Below, one piece after another: positions 27,947 through 36,423 of a DNA stretch of 64,000 bases (positions within the stretch are counted from its first letter, which is position 1; each line of letters opens with the position of its first letter). The notes beneath the pieces were generated by a model. It was not told the origin of the DNA. It did no database searches and was given only the letters and a program-made list of their open reading frames with translations. Source of the DNA: Halobacillus alkaliphilus (GTDB lineage Bacteria; Bacillota; Bacilli; Bacillales; Halobacillaceae); assembly GCF_900113125.1 (NCBI RefSeq), contig NZ_FOOG01000013.1, positions 15,396-79,395 of the forward strand, read 5' to 3'. The translations under genes and the position numbers were made by a program.

Positions 27947-29113
27947 TCAATATTGCTGGATAGTCTGGGTTTTCGAACTGCCTCTAGTAATTGAGAAACA
28001 GCTAGAAGCTAGAGCAAGAAGAACAAACAGTCCACCAACTGTGGCGTTATGAATAACTGAACTCTGCTCAATTACTATACCACCTATAGTTGAACCTAAA
28101 GCAATTCCTAAATGAAGAGCAGAGTTGTTCAAACTTTGCTGGATATCAGAGGTTTCAGGAGCAGTAACTACAAGATAATTTTGCTGAGCAGGTGTGATTG
28201 CCCAGCTTAGAGAACTCCAGAAGACCATGACAATTAAGAATAAAGGTAATGAAAAAGTAACGTAAGGAATGATAAAGATCGCTAAAGCAAACAGTACAAT
28301 AATACCTATAATGCTCTTCTCCGATCCCCATTTATCTGCCGCCATACCTCCTATACCGCCGCCTGACACTGCTGCCACACCAAAAATAAAGTAAGCAATA
28401 CTTACCCACGCTGGGTCCAGCCCTAAAGTCGTTTTTAAAAAAGGTGTCAGATAAGCATATAAGGTCAGATGACCTGTTAAAAACAAGAAGGAGGTCAACT
28501 GAGCTGAAAAAATTTTCTTATCTTTCAAAGAATGGAGCTGTTCCTTAATTGGAATCACGGGCTTAGGCTTAATTCGTTCCAAAGTAAACGCCACAACAAT
28601 CATAGAGACTAATGTAAGGATCGAGATAAGTAAGAAAGGAACTCGCCACCCAAATGCATTACCAATGGTTAGACCTATTGGCACGCCCAAAACCAACGAT
28701 CCGCTAATTCCCATAAAAATAATGCCGATAGCACGTCCCCGGTATTGATTCTCCACAATAGCAGAGGCAATCGTAACCCCCAGCACTACTAACAAGGAAC
28801 CACTTGCTGCCGTCAGCACTCTTGCCGCCATAAGAATAGCGTAAGAGGGACTCCAGAAAGCTATCATATTTCCTGTAAAAAAGATGAATAACGTCCATAA
28901 CATTAATTGTTTTCTTTCTATTTTGGCAGTCGCTGTTAAGAGTATGGGCGAAGCCAAAGCAAAAACAAGAGAAAATATTGTAATTAATAATCCAGCCTGT
29001 CCTAAAGAAATACGTAAATCAGCAGCAACCAGGTCTAATGTGCCGCCTATAATCAATTCAACCGTACCAACTACAAAAGCAACGATAGCCAGCATATATA
29101 CTTTTTTGTTCAT
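27947..29113 (-). CDS. MFS transporter, drug/sugar-efflux type
   Basis: A 388-residue major facilitator protein with 12 predicted hydrophobic segments. The segment-4/5 region has the antiporter-like LVLGVPIGLTIG and the cytoplasmic loop has RAIGIIFMG. Resembles the AraJ/YdhP/NepI-type efflux proteins. Divergent from a TrmB-type regulator 148 bases away, which probably controls it. Substrate unknown. Confidence 0.87.
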   Translation of the reverse strand: MNKKVYMLAIVAFVVGTVELIIGGTLDLVAADLRISLGQAGLLITIFSLVFALASPILLTATAKIERKQLMLWTLFIFFTGNMIAFWSPSYAILMAARVLTAASGSLLVVLGVTIASAIVENQYRGRAIGIIFMGISGSLVLGVPIGLTIGNAFGWRVPFLLISILTLVSMIVVAFTLERIKPKPVIPIKEQLHSLKDKKIFSAQLTSFLFLTGHLTLYAYLTPFLKTTLGLDPAWVSIAYFIFGVAAVSGGGIGGMAADKWGSEKSIIGIIVLFALAIFIIPYVTFSLPLFLIVMVFWSSLSWAITPAQQNYLVVTAPETSDIQQSLNNSALHLGIALGSTIGGIVIEQSSVIHNATVGGLFVLLALASSCFSITRGSSKTQTIQQY

Positions 29114-29261
29114 TCGTCTAAAACCCTCTCTAATTAGGTTACCACTACAATAGTAACCACTTACCTTTACAAAAACAAGAGAAAATATGCTAGTATATTT
29201 TACGCAACAACTTATTCCATGTATTCTTTAAACAAGAAGTTATGGACAAGGGGAATCTAGT

Positions 29262-30020
29262 ATGTTACAAAAATTCGGTTTTACTCAATACGAAAGCCAA
29301 GTTTTTGAAGTATTATCTGCAAGTCATCAGCCCATGGACGCAAGTACAATTGTTAGATTTTCTCAAGTTCCCAAGTCTAAAGTTTATGAAGTGCTGAATC
29401 GAATGGTCGAGAAAGGGCTAATCTTAAGTTCCTCTACTGACCGGAAAAAACTTTATAATGCTGTTCCGCTTGAAACTATTATTGAAAACCTAACCTCCGA
29501 GTTTGAAGCTAATGTGAAAGATCTGAGGAATAAAAAATACTCTCCCCCTCCGGTGGACGATCGTGTATGGACAGTAAAAAACAGCAGAACGATCTCGTCT
29601 ATTACAAAAGAATTAACAGAGAATGCGAACTCCAGCATTTACATATCAGGTTGGAATGATCATTTGAAGGCTCTCACTCCATTACTTGAACAGAAAAAAA
29701 ATGAAGGCGTTACAGTAGAAGTGCTGTCTGTAGGTGAACTGGAGAGTTCCATTCCACAAACTCATGTGTTAATACCGAATGAAGGTCATGAAGCTCTTGA
29801 AAAATATCAATTGTTGATAGTTGATGAAAAGGAGATAATGTTCGCAGGGATTGAACAGGGGGAGTGGCAGGGGATACAAACACTATCCAGATCTCTTGTT
29901 AAATTTTTCACTGAATTCTTTTACCACGACGTAGCCCTTACCGAAATTACAAAAAAATATGAAAACATTCTCATGGAAGATGAGAGTATCAAGACGATTC
30001 TTATGAAACTGAGGTATTAA
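29262..30020 (+). CDS. TrmB-family transcriptional regulator
   Basis: A 252-residue regulator: N-terminal winged helix (LQKFGFTQYESQVFEVLSA..., DNA-recognition part STIVRFSQVPKSKVYEVLNRM near 30-50), then a C-terminal TrmB effector domain (about 110-240, phospholipase-D-like core with SSIYISGWNDHL). Divergently placed from the MFS gene; likely autoregulator and local regulator responding to a small ligand, often a sugar in this family. Confidence 0.85.
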   Translation: MLQKFGFTQYESQVFEVLSASHQPMDASTIVRFSQVPKSKVYEVLNRMVEKGLILSSSTDRKKLYNAVPLETIIENLTSEFEANVKDLRNKKYSPPPVDDRVWTVKNSRTISSITKELTENANSSIYISGWNDHLKALTPLLEQKKNEGVTVEVLSVGELESSIPQTHVLIPNEGHEALEKYQLLIVDEKEIMFAGIEQGEWQGIQTLSRSLVKFFTEFFYHDVALTEITKKYENILMEDESIKTILMKLRY

Positions 30021-30022
30021 AA

Positions 30023-30061
30023 ACACCTCCGGCCTCCTATATTCCGGAGTACCCGAGGTGT
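30023..30061. terminator. Terminator between the TrmB gene and the 79-residue gene
   Basis: Stem ACACCTC / GAGGTGT with inner CCGG pairing between convergent genes. Confidence 0.7.
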
Positions 30062-30066
30062 AATCA

Positions 30067-30306
30067 TTATACCTTTTCAACTATATAAGCTTTTTTCTCA
30101 CGGAAGTATTTTTCTCCGTCCTCAGCGGAATGTTCAAAGAACCCTTCGAATACGTCCACAACTTTATATTGGCGCTCTGGATCAGTAAACAATTGTGATT
30201 CATTGTTTGATAGAACAACCACATCGGTTGTAGAAACAAAGCTGTCTAATTCTTTTGCTAAATAGTTTTGACCTACTTCTACATTACTTAAACGATGTTG
30301 TGTCAT
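30067..30306 (-). CDS. Hypothetical protein, 79 residues
   Basis: A small soluble protein that I do not recognise. It has a beta-like pattern in the middle (TTDVVVLSNNESQLFTD, YKVVDVFEGFFEH) and a Lys-rich end (REKKAYIVEKV). AGGTGG-type ribosome site upstream. Faces the TrmB gene with a terminator between. Confidence 0.6.
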   Translation of the reverse strand: MTQHRLSNVEVGQNYLAKELDSFVSTTDVVVLSNNESQLFTDPERQYKVVDVFEGFFEHSAEDGEKYFREKKAYIVEKV

Positions 30307-31079
30307 TTCTTTATTCCACCTTTCATATAGGGACGGTTTCCCTTTAAATTGAGCTGTAAAACATAAGAAAGCTAATGGATACAGAATGATTATTAGAAAA
30401 GAATTTGCAGGATTCTCCTTATATTAAAATAATTCGAAGTTACCAAAGGAAGAGTTTTTTCAAGTTATTCCTCCGGTTAGAAACGGAAGATAACGTGATC
30501 CAGCCCCTCTCTCAGGCAAGGATCTGTCTTAAAGATATTAAACGAAGTCATTTGTTGAGCCCGACTTTATCTTTAATAAGCATCTCTCCTCAGGTTTTTT
30601 CCTTAAACGTCTAAACCACCTCCCTTGCCTCTACTTTAAAACTAAGGTAAATTAAGGCTGGCAAACACAACAAATAACACTATCCAGCGGTCTGCTTGTA
30701 AGAGTGAGGCTGAAGGCTTTAAGACAGGAAAGCCCCTCTTTTTATCTCAGGAACTGCGTGGATGTTCATTACGCTGAATTTAATAGAGGAGAAGCGGGTA
30801 TATGTGTTATGAAAGTAAAGAATTAATCCCTGCTCAACCTAACGATTAACCCAAAACTTACAATCAATATTACTTCGATTGATCAGCAAATGAGTTGTAA
30901 AAGTATGAAAAGGGATTGAAAGTGGAGGAGTCTGTTAAAAAGTTATTATCAATAGTCAAAGATTAAGAGTGGAAAGCACAGACCGTATGCATGGTATAAT
31001 CTGTGAAATATTGATATAAAGAAGCCCCATCAATTGTCTTTATTGCGACTGAGTCTTTTAAATAAATAGAGGTGTAAAC
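30307..31079. other. Gene-poor stretch of about 770 bases
   Basis: No credible gene. Possible 15-codon and 16-codon reading frames with ribosome sites near 30800 and 30915 stop at once and look like decayed remains or chance. A 69-codon open frame at 30405 has no ribosome site. The right end (30995-31000, TATAAT) probably contains the promoter of the hydrolase gene. No repeat or RNA motif seen. Confidence 0.5.
30995..31000 (+). promoter_or_regulatory. Likely -10 element for the hydrolase gene
   Basis: A perfect TATAAT preceded by ATGG (near-extended) 80 bases before the TTG start. A -35 is weak (TGGAAA at a 19-base spacing). Confidence 0.4.
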
Positions 31080-31889
31080 TTGTTAGAATATAAAGTATTT
31101 AGTGAAGAACATACAAAACCATATGTACTTTTACTTCATGGGATAGGTGGAAGTGCCAACATCTTTTTCCCTCAAATTAAAGAATATAAAAAACATTTTA
31201 ATGTTGTCGCTGTTCATCTCCGTGGACATAAGGGGTCCCCAAGTGTTTATACAAACTCAAGCTCGTTTTCTTTTAAAGAGGCGGCTAATGATGTTATCGA
31301 GGTTATGGATCAATTACGAATTAAGAAAGCGCATTTCGTTGGGGTGTCTCTCGGAACGGTTATCATTCACCAGTTGCTATCTATGGCCCCTAACCGCGTA
31401 GAAACTGCCGTAATGGGAGGAGCCATAACAAAAATTAACCCTATATCGAGGCTGCTTCTTGCTTTTGGAAAGCTGGCCAAGAATGTCATGCCATATTTAT
31501 GGCTGTATTCTTTGTTTGCACGAGTGCTGATGCCTAGAAAAAACCACAAAGAATCAAGGAATGCTTTCATAAAAGAAGCTTCTCAAATGAAACGAGCAGA
31601 GTTTTTAGGTTGGTATGATATAGCTCCCACTGTAGACACTACCTTTGAGAATGTAGAAAAAACGGCTGGATCTATTCCTAAACTTTACCTTATGGGCAGC
31701 GGAGACCGCATGTTTAAAAAAGATACATGGAAGGATGTAAGGAATATACCTAATACAACATGCCTTTTCATTCCTAATTCCGGCCATGTAGTAAACCTGG
31801 ACACGCCAGAAATTTTCAATAACTGCTCAATCTCATATATCAAAGCCAAAGGAAACATCCATGGCTCCATACTAGAAGAAAAGACTTGA
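31080..31889 (+). CDS. Alpha/beta hydrolase
   Basis: A 269-residue alpha/beta-hydrolase fold enzyme. Oxyanion motif LLHGIGG near residue 19-25, nucleophile elbow GVSLGT near 93-98, acid in YLMGSGDRMF near 207-216, and His in PNSGHVVNLD near 238-247, so the triad is complete. Start is a TTG after AGAGGTG. The fold covers esterases, peroxidases and lactonases; substrate unknown. It stands alone. Confidence 0.82.
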   Translation: MLEYKVFSEEHTKPYVLLLHGIGGSANIFFPQIKEYKKHFNVVAVHLRGHKGSPSVYTNSSSFSFKEAANDVIEVMDQLRIKKAHFVGVSLGTVIIHQLLSMAPNRVETAVMGGAITKINPISRLLLAFGKLAKNVMPYLWLYSLFARVLMPRKNHKESRNAFIKEASQMKRAEFLGWYDIAPTVDTTFENVEKTAGSIPKLYLMGSGDRMFKKDTWKDVRNIPNTTCLFIPNSGHVVNLDTPEIFNNCSISYIKAKGNIHGSILEEKT

Positions 31890-31906
31890 AATATCGGTTT
31901 ATAAAA

Positions 31907-31940
31907 GGAGAAAGAGGTCCGGCGAATCGGCTCTTTCTCC
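31907..31940 (+). terminator. Hairpin after the hydrolase gene
   Basis: A 10-bp stem (GGAGAAAGAG / CTCTTTCTCC) with a 14-base loop; no T run follows on the plus strand, so it is a weak terminator. Confidence 0.5.
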
Positions 31941-32005
31941 AATAAAAAGATGGTCATGTGTATATTTATCCTAAGAACCCCTCCCGCTCCTAAAGCCTTC
32001 TCCTC

Positions 32006-32602
32006 CTAAATGGATAACAAGCGTTTCCGATACAGCAGTATGATCAATTCTATCAATAATTTAGGAAATCGCTTAGGGAAAAACTTTCTCAAGTAAAACT
32101 TATAGTATGCTTTCTTCAAGTCGGGCCAATATTGACATTCGTAAGGTTGAGTGAATCTTACCACATCAATCAGTACTACTTCGTTATTTCTGGTTAGCAT
32201 AATATTTCTCAGATGTATATCACTAGGTGTCAAGCCCCTACTTCTCACATATGTTAACACTTCATCAACTTTACGTACCATCTCTGGAGTAATACGTTTT
32301 CCAGTTGTGAGACAGTCGTAAAAAGTAATACCTTCTACATACTCCAGAATTAAATAGCCATCTCCAACTTCTATTAAACGTGGAAAAAATACTCGGTTGG
32401 ATAAGCGATTATAAACCTCTGCTTCTCTGAATGCTAAATGCTTATGAGAAGGGTAAAAGACTTTGATTACCTGATTGATGTTTTTCATTTTAAAAACAGC
32501 CGCACTGCGCCCCTGACCTACACACTCGAGTTCAACCGGAGAAGTTACAATACGGTTATCTTTAAACACAATTGCCTCGACCAGATCTTCTATCTTTTTC
32601 AT
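32006..32602 (-). CDS. Small protein-kinase-like protein (RIO/YrzF-type)
   Basis: A 198-residue kinase-fold protein, much shorter than a Ser/Thr kinase domain. Gly-rich loop GQGRSAAVF, Lys in QVIKVFYP, and a catalytic-loop equivalent SDIHLRNIML (Asp to Asn spacing of 5, as in HRDxxxxN) are visible. The metal-binding DFG is replaced by DVV in VLIDVVRF, and the HRD His is missing. RIO/ABC1-like or sugar/choline kinase-like families share these features. A basic C-terminal tail follows. Possibly an active minimal kinase; target unknown. Confidence 0.72.
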   Translation of the reverse strand: MKKIEDLVEAIVFKDNRIVTSPVELECVGQGRSAAVFKMKNINQVIKVFYPSHKHLAFREAEVYNRLSNRVFFPRLIEVGDGYLILEYVEGITFYDCLTTGKRITPEMVRKVDEVLTYVRSRGLTPSDIHLRNIMLTRNNEVVLIDVVRFTQPYECQYWPDLKKAYYKFYLRKFFPKRFPKLLIELIILLYRKRLLSI

Positions 32603-32714
32603 AGTATCCCCTCTATGGAAAAACGTTTATTTATTACTTTCTATTATACCGGAGTTCACAAAAAAAGAATGAACTTTGCTTGTTCATTCTAATTTACGCA
32701 ACTATATCATTTTA

Positions 32715-32767
32715 GTGCTCAAATAAGAAAGCGGGAAGATTTTCTTCCCGCTTTCTTATTTGAGCAC
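32715..32767. terminator. Terminator hairpin with 25-bp perfect stem
   Basis: The arms read GTGCTCAAATAAGAAAGCGG... and its exact complement, with a 3-base loop (TTT). The stem runs up to the stop codon of the spore protein gene at 32767. Confidence 0.75.
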
Positions 32768-33024
32768 TATTTATTTTTTTCCATAAGATCCTTCTGGGCT
32801 TGTCTAACTAATTCTTTTACCATTTGTCCCCCGATTGGTCCGCCAATTCGGCCAGCGTCCCGTGTACTTAAGTCTCCGTTATCATATCGGTTTAATGGTA
32901 TGCCTTTTTCTTCTGCAACTTCAAACTTTGCATTTTCAGGAGTCTGGCTTTTCAGCAGTCTTTGCTTCAAATCATCCAGGCCTTTTTGTGCCTCTGGAAC
33001 TAATATTTTATTTTTTCTGGCCAT
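32767..33024 (-). CDS. Alpha/beta-type small acid-soluble spore protein
   Basis: An 85-residue DNA-binding SASP. Motifs: the germination-protease-type site KFEVAEEKGI (near residue 34-43) and the C-terminal DNA-contact segment DAGRIGGPIGGQMVKELVRQA. These proteins coat spore DNA and switch it to the A form, protecting against UV. It is a divergent, shorter member (SspF-like) rather than a major SASP. AGGAG site upstream. Confidence 0.88.
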   Translation of the reverse strand: MARKNKILVPEAQKGLDDLKQRLLKSQTPENAKFEVAEEKGIPLNRYDNGDLSTRDAGRIGGPIGGQMVKELVRQAQKDLMEKNK

Positions 33025-33036
33025 ATAAATAACTCC

Positions 33037-33273
33037 TCACTTCTTATACTTAGGAAAACAATCTCGTGAAAGAGGTTTGCCTTCATGACTTATTAAATTT
33101 CCATCCTGGTCTAATTGATCAATGTTACCGTCGATCGATCCTTCCGTCATCGTGTCCGAAACTTGTTCGTGAGTGACTGAAAGACCCTGCGATGCTTCAT
33201 CAGTTTTTTCGTAATCAGCCTGCTCATAATTGCGTTCAGCTATTTCTTCTATTTTTTGTTTTTTATTTTTCAA
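33037..33273 (-). CDS. YozQ/DUF4025-like small protein
   Basis: A 78-residue hydrophilic protein. The central block SQGLSVTHEQVSDTMTEGSID (around residues 28-48) fits what I recall of the DUF4025 (YozQ) family of spore formers. Acidic overall; ends in a short Lys-rich tail. Lies directly ahead of the SASP gene (12-base gap), so co-expression in the forespore is plausible. Confidence 0.62.
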   Translation of the reverse strand: MKNKKQKIEEIAERNYEQADYEKTDEASQGLSVTHEQVSDTMTEGSIDGNIDQLDQDGNLISHEGKPLSRDCFPKYKK

Positions 33274-33405
33274 GATAAATACCTCCTTTACTTGCTCTTA
33301 GTTTCTACTTCTTTATTTAAATTCATTCGATGTCCTTTAAATGAACAACTAAAGCTTGGATAAAATTATTTTTATCATCCAAACTATATATGGAGGTGTT
33401 AAACG

Positions 33406-33543
33406 ATGAGCAAGAAAAGTAATGCCAATAAAAGAAAGGTCCCAAAAACCGTGAATCCTCAAGGTTTGACAGAAGACATAGCCGATCAGCAGCCAGATTC
33501 CCAATTTGAACAAAAAGCTAAAAAAAGTAATACTAAAAGATAA
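33406..33543 (+). CDS. sspL: Small acid-soluble spore protein L
   Basis: A 45-residue protein: Met-Ser-Lys-Lys start, then NPQGLTEDI and the C-terminus EQKAKKSNTKR, which matches the ending I recall for B. subtilis SspL. GGAGGTG lies before the ATG. Minor spore-core SASP of unknown function, made in the forespore under sigma-G. Its 3' end meets the HpaB-type gene across a small terminator. Confidence 0.85.
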   Translation: MSKKSNANKRKVPKTVNPQGLTEDIADQQPDSQFEQKAKKSNTKR

Positions 33544-33570
33544 AAGCTGACGCTTGCCGTCAGCTTTCTT
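33544..33570. terminator. Bidirectional terminator between sspL and the HpaB-type gene
   Basis: A 10-bp stem (AAAGCTGACG / CGTCAGCTTT); it overlaps the stop codon of the gene on the minus strand. Confidence 0.7.
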
Positions 33571-34996
33571 TTAGAAACCTTGAAACAAACGAAATCGAAG
33601 GTTTTTCATCATACATTTGATAAATGGTTTGAGAAATACGGATCGGATCTCCAAAAAAGAACCGCTCATAAAGTGTTTGTCTCGAACCGAACGAGCTCAT
33701 AGTCAGATCCCATGCTAACCTGAATAAAGCTACCCTATCCTTACCTTTCCAATCCCCTGCTCTCAAGTAATGGTTTAATTCTTCTCCTACACTTGAATCA
33801 AACGTTTTTTCGTGAGGAATAGTCATTAATCCACTTGCACCTATCAGTTGAATGATTTCAATCAATCGAGGATACAATTCCTGTGTTTGATTAATGGCTA
33901 CATATAGAGGCTGAACAGAGGGCACAATTGTTCCACTTTTGTCAGTTTCAGCCTGGCATTCAGAATAGTGGAGCAAAGCCTTTAAACTCTCCAAGCCTTT
34001 TATAATTTCAACCACTTTGGCCTGAATATGCTGGTATTCTCCTATATTGATGGTCTCCACAATTTGGTGAGCGATGCCTAATAGAAACTCTAATTTAATA
34101 ATTTGTCTGGAAATAATCTGATGGAGCGTGAATGGAATGAATTTACCTTTCTTATAAAAGTTATCAGCTGCTCGTATATTATCATGCAGGAATACTCTTT
34201 CCCACGGAACTAGTACATCATCAAATATTACCACCGTATCCATTTCATCAAATTTAGATGAGAGAGGAGAATTATAAGAGGAATGGTCATTACTGAAGGA
34301 TTCCCGGCAAATATACTTTAATCCTTTCGTATTGCTGGGAATTGAAAAACCGTAGGTGTGAGCGCTCTCTTGTACTCCGGGGGCAGAAAAAACAATGATT
34401 TGATCTGTCATGCCGCCCTGAGTGGCCAGCAGTTTAGCTCCTTTAATAATAAGCCCCGTTTTCGTTCGGCTCACGATACGTGCATTGGTTACATCTTCAT
34501 CAAGAAAAGCCAGTTTACCACGATTAGTCTGAGGATTTACAAACGTGTGCGTAAAGGTAAGATCTTGTTCACGCGCTTCCTCATAGATGGATAACAAACG
34601 ATCCGGATAGCAATTAGCTTCCCCTCTTAATAAGTCGGCTGAAGCGGCAAAGGACGCAAACACTGTATTCATATAGTCAGGACTCCGCCCTAATAAACCG
34701 CCTGAATGGCGTGCCCAGCATTGAATCATCTTTCTTCTTTTTTCAAGATCTTCTTTTGTTTTCGGAATTAAGTAAGAGATACCAATCTCATTTCCCGTGG
34801 TATCTGACATGAAAGTTAATTCTTTTTTATGACCGGGGTTCAACTGCAAATCATAAAGCTCGCCCTGAGTCTGGATTACTCCTTTAAATGCAGGGTGACT
34901 TGATATTCTTCCCGTAACCCGTTCTCCGTCCAGCCAAACTTCCGCGTTTATCCCATCCACTCTTTCCTTGTACTCATCACCTGATATGGCAGGCAT
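33560..34996 (-). CDS. 4-hydroxyphenylacetate 3-monooxygenase, oxygenase component (HpaB-type)
   Basis: A 478-residue flavin-dependent aromatic hydroxylase of the HpaB family, using FADH2 supplied by a reductase. Visible: CWARHSGGLLGRSPDYMN (about 122-139), the FTHTFVNPQTNR segment, the VPWERVFLHDN helix start, and the C-terminal region. The frame stays open 9 codons further, but GGGAG seven bases before the ATG at 34996 sets the start. No flavin reductase (HpaC) gene is close. Hydroxylates a phenol or similar compound. Confidence 0.88.
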   Translation of the reverse strand: MPAISGDEYKERVDGINAEVWLDGERVTGRISSHPAFKGVIQTQGELYDLQLNPGHKKELTFMSDTTGNEIGISYLIPKTKEDLEKRRKMIQCWARHSGGLLGRSPDYMNTVFASFAASADLLRGEANCYPDRLLSIYEEAREQDLTFTHTFVNPQTNRGKLAFLDEDVTNARIVSRTKTGLIIKGAKLLATQGGMTDQIIVFSAPGVQESAHTYGFSIPSNTKGLKYICRESFSNDHSSYNSPLSSKFDEMDTVVIFDDVLVPWERVFLHDNIRAADNFYKKGKFIPFTLHQIISRQIIKLEFLLGIAHQIVETINIGEYQHIQAKVVEIIKGLESLKALLHYSECQAETDKSGTIVPSVQPLYVAINQTQELYPRLIEIIQLIGASGLMTIPHEKTFDSSVGEELNHYLRAGDWKGKDRVALFRLAWDLTMSSFGSRQTLYERFFFGDPIRISQTIYQMYDEKPSISFVSRFLKES

Positions 34997-35086
34997 GTAA
35001 TCACTCCCTTTGCTTACGTACACACAAAAACAGCCGATAACATACCTTATTACTTTGTAAAGATTATGTGAAAAATTCCCTACAAA

Positions 35087-35113
35087 AAGCCCACCTATTT
35101 AAGATGGGCTTGA
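35087..35113 (-). terminator. Terminator of aceBA
   Basis: Stem AAGCCCA / TGGGCTT with a short T run on the minus strand, right after the aceA stop. Confidence 0.7.
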
Positions 35114-35116
35114 AGG

Positions 35117-36409
35117 TTAGGACTGAGATACTGTTTCCGTCGTAAATTGCTCGGATTCGGTAGAGCCTTTTAATGCCGTAGTGGACGACGTACCTCCTGA
35201 AATAATTTGAGCTACTTCATCAAAATAGCCGGTTCCTACTTCCCGCTGGTGTCTGGTAGCTGAATATCCGTAAGTCTCACTACTAAATTCAGCTTGCTGT
35301 AATTCAGAATAAGCTTCCATTCCACGGTCTTTATAATGTCTGGCTAATTCAAACATGCCATGATTAAGCGCGTGAAAACCTGCAAGAGTTACAAACTGAA
35401 ATTTATAACCCATCTCACCAAGTGTCCGTTGAAAACTCGCGATCGTCTCGTCATCCAGTTTTTTCTTCCAATTAAAAGAAGGCGAACAATTGTAGGCAAG
35501 CAGTTTTCCTGGAAACTTTTCATGAATGGCTTCCGCAAATCTTTTTGCTTCTTCTATGTTTGGTTCCGAGGTTTCACACCACACTAAGTCTGCATAAGGG
35601 GCATAAGCTAACCCTCTTGAAATCGCCTGATCTATCCCCGCTTCCGTTTTATAAAAACCTTCCGCTGTCCTTTCTCCTGTTAGAAATTCCGCATCACTTC
35701 CATCCACATCACTTGTGATAAGATCCGCTGCATTCGCATCGGTTCGCGCTATAATAATAGTAGGGACACCCATTACATCAGCTGCAAAGCGTGCAGAGAT
35801 TAAATTTCGAACAGCTGTTTGAGTAGGCAGAAGAACCTTACCACCAAGGTGGCCGCATTTCTTCTCTGAGGATAGCTGATCTTCAAAGTGGACGGCCGAT
35901 GCTCCCGCTTCTATCATTCCTTTCATTAATTCAAAAACGTTTAGCTGTCCCCCAAAACCCGCTTCGGCATCCGCAACAATAGGGGCGAACCAGTCAATGT
36001 CGTGTTTTCCTTCCATATGATGAATTTGATCTGCACGCTGTAATGCCTGATTAATTCTTTTAACTACCTGAGGCACGCTGTTCGCAGGATACAAGCTTTG
36101 ATCCGGGTACATGTGTCCCGACATATTAGCGTCCGCTGCTACCTGCCAACCACTCAGATAAATAGCCTTAAGTCCGGCTTTTACTTGCTGCATTGCCTGG
36201 TTTCCAGTTAGAGCACCCAAGGCGTGAACATAGTCTTCTTCATGGAGAAGGTTCCACAATTTTTCGGCGCCCTTTTCAGCAAGTGTATGTTGGATATCCA
36301 TAGACCCTCTTAATCGGATAACGTCTTCTGGCTCATATGGACGTAACACGCCGCTCCAACGTTGTTCTTGCCATTGATTTCTTAGTTTTTCTACTCTCTC
36401 ATTCATCAT
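35117..36409 (-). CDS. aceA: Isocitrate lyase AceA
   Basis: A 430-residue isocitrate lyase, splitting isocitrate to succinate and glyoxylate. The catalytic loop [10 protein letters not shown] (near residue 182) is intact. A TTG at 36427 would overlap aceB's stop, but GAGGGGG at that spot places the start at the ATG at 36409 (spacing 9). It follows aceB on the same transcript. With aceB it forms the glyoxylate shunt, which lets the cell grow on acetate or fatty acids. Confidence 0.96.
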   Translation of the reverse strand: MMNERVEKLRNQWQEQRWSGVLRPYEPEDVIRLRGSMDIQHTLAEKGAEKLWNLLHEEDYVHALGALTGNQAMQQVKAGLKAIYLSGWQVAADANMSGHMYPDQSLYPANSVPQVVKRINQALQRADQIHHMEGKHDIDWFAPIVADAEAGFGGQLNVFELMKGMIEAGASAVHFEDQLSSEKKCGHLGGKVLLPTQTAVRNLISARFAADVMGVPTIIIARTDANAADLITSDVDGSDAEFLTGERTAEGFYKTEAGIDQAISRGLAYAPYADLVWCETSEPNIEEAKRFAEAIHEKFPGKLLAYNCSPSFNWKKKLDDETIASFQRTLGEMGYKFQFVTLAGFHALNHGMFELARHYKDRGMEAYSELQQAEFSSETYGYSATRHQREVGTGYFDEVAQIISGGTSSTTALKGSTESEQFTTETVSQS

Positions 36410-36423
36410 TCCGCTCATCCCCC

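Noticed and set aside
30405-30614. 69-codon open frame in the gene-poor stretch
   Set aside because: No ribosome site, random-looking composition, no similarity to any family I know.
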